Position numbers and translations under genes: made by a program. From CAYNOZ01 sp964398955 (GTDB lineage Archaea; Methanobacteriota_B; Thermococci; Thermococcales; CAYNOZ01), in NCBI GenBank assembly GCA_964398955.1, contig CAYNOZ010000010.1:1-33704 (forward strand): a stretch of 33,704 bases of DNA. The letters are read 5' to 3'. Positions 31,975 to 33,704 of this stretch are shown here, in pieces (position 1 is the first letter of the stretch; every line of letters starts with the position of its first letter). The notes under the pieces were generated by a model. It saw only the letters and a program-made list of their open reading frames with translations. It was not told the DNA's origin and did no database searches.

Positions 31975-32562
31975 ATGGACACTAAAAAGAAAATAAAAAA
32001 AAATAAAACCGAGGTCATGAATTTTTTAAACGAATTCAAAGGCGAAACAATAAAAATTGACAGAGTAATCAACGAAACTAACTTAAACCAAATTGAAGCC
32101 TTAAAATCATTACTATACCTAGAGGGAGAAGAAAAAGTAGAAATAAAAGAAAAAACAATCAAAGAACCAGAAATAACTAAAAAAGGAGAAAAAAACCTTA
32201 AAAACAAATTCCCAATAGAAAAAGCACTTCAAAAATTAGAAAACAAAGAAATAAAAATAAAAAAATTCTACAAACAATTCAAAAAACCAAACCAACTAAT
32301 AGGAGAACTAAAACAAAAAAACCTAGCAAAAATAAAAAACAAAAACAAATACAAAACAATCAAACTAACTAAAAAAGGAAAAAAACAACTAAAAAACAGA
32401 ACAAACAAAAGAAAAACAATGAAAAAAATTCATAACTCAAAAACCAAAAAATCAGAACTCAACCAAAAAGAATACAAGAACCTTAAAAAAAGAAACCTAA
32501 TCAAAGAAAACAAAAAAACCATAAGATACATTAAAATCAAGAATTCAAGACAAAACAGTTGA
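31975..32562 (+). CDS. Orphan lysine-rich protein resembling the N-terminal winged helices of PheS
   Basis: 195 residues, about 29% lysine by my count. It reads like the three N-terminal winged helices of archaeal phenylalanyl-tRNA synthetase alpha: a first helix-wing ending EITKKGEKNLKNKFPIEKAL (the LTxxGxxYLxxGLPE position), a second ending IKLTKKGKKQLKN, and a third ELNQKEYKNLKKRNLI. The catalytic class II domain (motifs 1-3) is absent. The frame ends at 32562, where minus-strand genes begin, so no downstream remnant can be attached. The coding strand is nearly free of G (40 A, 11 C, 5 T, 4 G in 32281-32340). It may be a nucleic-acid-binding paralog or a degenerate copy. The PheS resemblance is by eye. 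Confidence 0.7.
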   Translation: MDTKKKIKKNKTEVMNFLNEFKGETIKIDRVINETNLNQIEALKSLLYLEGEEKVEIKEKTIKEPEITKKGEKNLKNKFPIEKALQKLENKEIKIKKFYKQFKKPNQLIGELKQKNLAKIKNKNKYKTIKLTKKGKKQLKNRTNKRKTMKKIHNSKTKKSELNQKEYKNLKKRNLIKENKKTIRYIKIKNSRQNS

Positions 32563-32748
32563 CGCAACAATAAATACCAACCAAATAACAACCATACCAT
32601 AAACAACATACTTAATTCTCTTATTCCTCTTCTTACGTTCTTTAAATTCCTCCTCATGCTCCTTAGAACAAAAATCCTTATTCTCATCAATAGCTTTCCC
32701 ACAAACCCTACAATGACTATGCGGCTGAATATAATTCTTCTCAGGCAT
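32545..32748 (-). CDS. DUF2116-type zinc-ribbon single-pass membrane protein
   Basis: 67 residues from ATG 32748; GGTGTT lies 3 bases upstream and six in-frame residues further up are unlike the family. Zinc-ribbon half HCRVCGKAIDENKDFCSKEH provides C, C, C and H ligands, a basic helix (FKERKKRNKRI) follows, then one membrane helix (about 46-65). This fits the small archaeal DUF2116 group of unknown function. Its 3' end overlaps the orphan PheS-like gene by 18 bases, converging. Confidence 0.85.
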   Translation of the reverse strand: MPEKNYIQPHSHCRVCGKAIDENKDFCSKEHEEEFKERKKRNKRIKYVVYGMVVIWLVFIVASTVLS

Positions 32749-32777
32749 CAAAACACCAACTAACAAAATTTAAGGAC

Positions 32778-33455
32778 CTAATCATTAGAAACTATCTCAG
32801 TTCCATCATGATTCCCTTCAATAACATCCAACAAACTCTCATCCTTCCCAACTAAAACAGTTCTAATACCAGACCTGTTAATTATTCTTGAAGCTAAAAA
32901 ATCTACTGGAACCGATAAACCAGCCCCAAGCTCAGCCTTCATCGCGATATCCTCCAATTCATCACTAGTAATTCTATCCAACTTCTCAGCACTTTCATCA
33001 ACATTCGGATCCTTATCATAAACCCCATCAACATTGGAAACTACCACAAGAAGATCAGCATTTAGATACTCGCCTGCTAATGCAGTAACTGCATCAGTCG
33101 TATGCCCAGGATGAGTACCCCCCATCACAGGAATTCCATCACTTAAAAAAACCTCCTTAGCACTTTCAAAATCAGAAATAACCGAGGAATACGCTTCATC
33201 ACCCAATGCCTTAATAAGAAGCTTAGCATTTAACTTAGTAGCATCCACACCTAACATATCTAAAAAAGTTTCATCAGCTCCCAACTTGTCTCCAACTTCA
33301 ATATAATCCCTTGCTGTTTGCCCCCCACCAACCACAACAAGAGGATCATGAACCTCATGAACTTTAGAAATTTCTTCAGCTCTCTTCTTGATCTCATTTA
33401 AATCTGGTTTATCTGGAACTAATATTGAACCTCCAATATCGAACATTATCCTCAT
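32778..33455 (-). CDS. pyrH: Uridylate kinase, archaeal type
   Basis: Phosphorylates UMP to UDP. 225 residues, amino-acid-kinase fold: MRIMFDIGGSILVP is the archaeal UMP kinase N-terminus. VVVGGGQTARDYIE, GGTHPGHTTDAVTALAGEY and VVVSNVDGVYDKDPN are the UMP/ATP-binding segments. DELEDIAMKAELGAG and GIRTVLVGKDES close the protein. GGAGGGTCAATTT precedes the ATG. The upstream spacer 33456-33614 holds no clear gene. Confidence 0.95.
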   Translation of the reverse strand: MRIMFDIGGSILVPDKPDLNEIKKRAEEISKVHEVHDPLVVVGGGQTARDYIEVGDKLGADETFLDMLGVDATKLNAKLLIKALGDEAYSSVISDFESAKEVFLSDGIPVMGGTHPGHTTDAVTALAGEYLNADLLVVVSNVDGVYDKDPNVDESAEKLDRITSDELEDIAMKAELGAGLSVPVDFLASRIINRSGIRTVLVGKDESLLDVIEGNHDGTEIVSND

Positions 33456-33614
33456 AAATTGACCCTCCTAATAAGAGAAAAAGTGGTTAATAAAACTATA
33501 CCGGTCCCCCAAACTCAACCAACAATTATTATGAACCAATCGATTCAAACCCTTAAAACTTTTTTTAGAAAAACTAGGGATTACCATTAGAAGAATCTTA
33601 TTAAAACTGTTTAT

Positions 33615-33704
33615 TTACATGAAATTTATTTTTGGTATAATTTCTAGTTCTATGAAATTTTCATCTAACCATATTCCTCCAATCCATATTGATTCTTCTA
33701 GAAC
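33615..33704 (-). CDS. C-terminal fragment of an unknown protein, cut by the window edge
   Basis: On the minus strand a frame is open from the window edge (33704) to TAA at 33615-33617, giving 29 residues: VLEESIWIGGIWLDENFIEL then EIIPKINFM. The aromatic/hydrophobic alternation looks like a real C-terminal beta-strand segment. Family not recognised. It would lie upstream of pyrH on the same strand, separated by about 160 bases. Confidence 0.45.
   Translation of the reverse strand, partial: VLEESIWIGGIWLDENFIELEIIPKINFM

Overview
This is an archaeal chromosome segment, AT-rich (roughly two thirds A+T by eye). Archaeal markers include an A–N ordered membrane-bound hydrogenase operon, class I lysyl-tRNA synthetase, archaeal type II GAPDH, SRP54, the ribosomal proteins S19e, L31e, L39e and L20a (LX), eIF6, prefoldin alpha, the RNase P protein Rpr2/Rpp21 and archaeal-type UMP kinase. 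An MfnA-type decarboxylase is compatible with a methanogen (methanofuran synthesis), but MfnA also occurs in archaea that make beta-alanine for CoA. Many proteins carry glutamate-rich stretches, as in a salt-adapted euryarchaeote. A Methanonatronarchaeia-like methanogen is my best guess and is not proven. I see no rRNA, tRNA, CRISPR array, insertion sequence or prophage.

Layout. Positions 1-59 hold the end of an unknown gene. 194-2526: mfnA and coaBC, overlapping. 2660-4575: a membrane protein of unknown function and a CoA-disulfide reductase/NADH oxidase-like flavoprotein. 4641-7252: a THUMP-type tRNA methyltransferase and lysS. 7290-7600: an intergenic stretch with its own TATA-like box and many short complementary helices, a candidate structured RNA. 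7642-10200: GAPDH and SRP54, with a convergent transglutaminase-like membrane protein. 11003-12727: a serine kinase (SerK), a small unknown gene and dCTP deaminase. 12722-14657 (minus): a radical-SAM protein and a PLP-fold protein with overlapping frames. 14782-23131: a complete 14-gene Mbh-type energy-converting [NiFe] hydrogenase operon with built-in Mrp Na+/H+ antiporter modules. 23212-26770: a rubredoxin-reductase-like flavoprotein, and the stomatin/NfeD protease pair on minus. 26910-27943: adenosine-specific kinase family protein and XTP/dITP pyrophosphatase. 27960-31806 (minus): a translation cluster (prefoldin alpha, L20a, eIF6, L31e, L39e, PP-loop protein, PDCD5, S19e, YhbY-like, Rpr2). 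31975-33455: a lysine-rich orphan resembling only the N-terminal winged helices of PheS, a zinc-ribbon membrane protein and UMP kinase. The window ends inside another minus-strand gene.

How the genes work together. The Mbh operon should couple ferredoxin oxidation to H2 formation (or the reverse) with ion movement. Its NuoC-like subunit is fused to an extra 2[4Fe-4S] ferredoxin domain. The two flavoproteins point to thiol/NAD(P)H redox balance and possibly rubredoxin reduction. mfnA-coaBC suggests a beta-alanine/CoA link, and SerK a route from serine to O-phosphoserine.

The most unusual signals are (1) abrupt patches of opposite strand composition and codon choice that switch inside single genes, (2) the MbhK-ferredoxin fusion, (3) the catalytic-domain-less PheS-like protein, (4) the radical-SAM/PLP-fold pair and (5) the candidate structured RNA.
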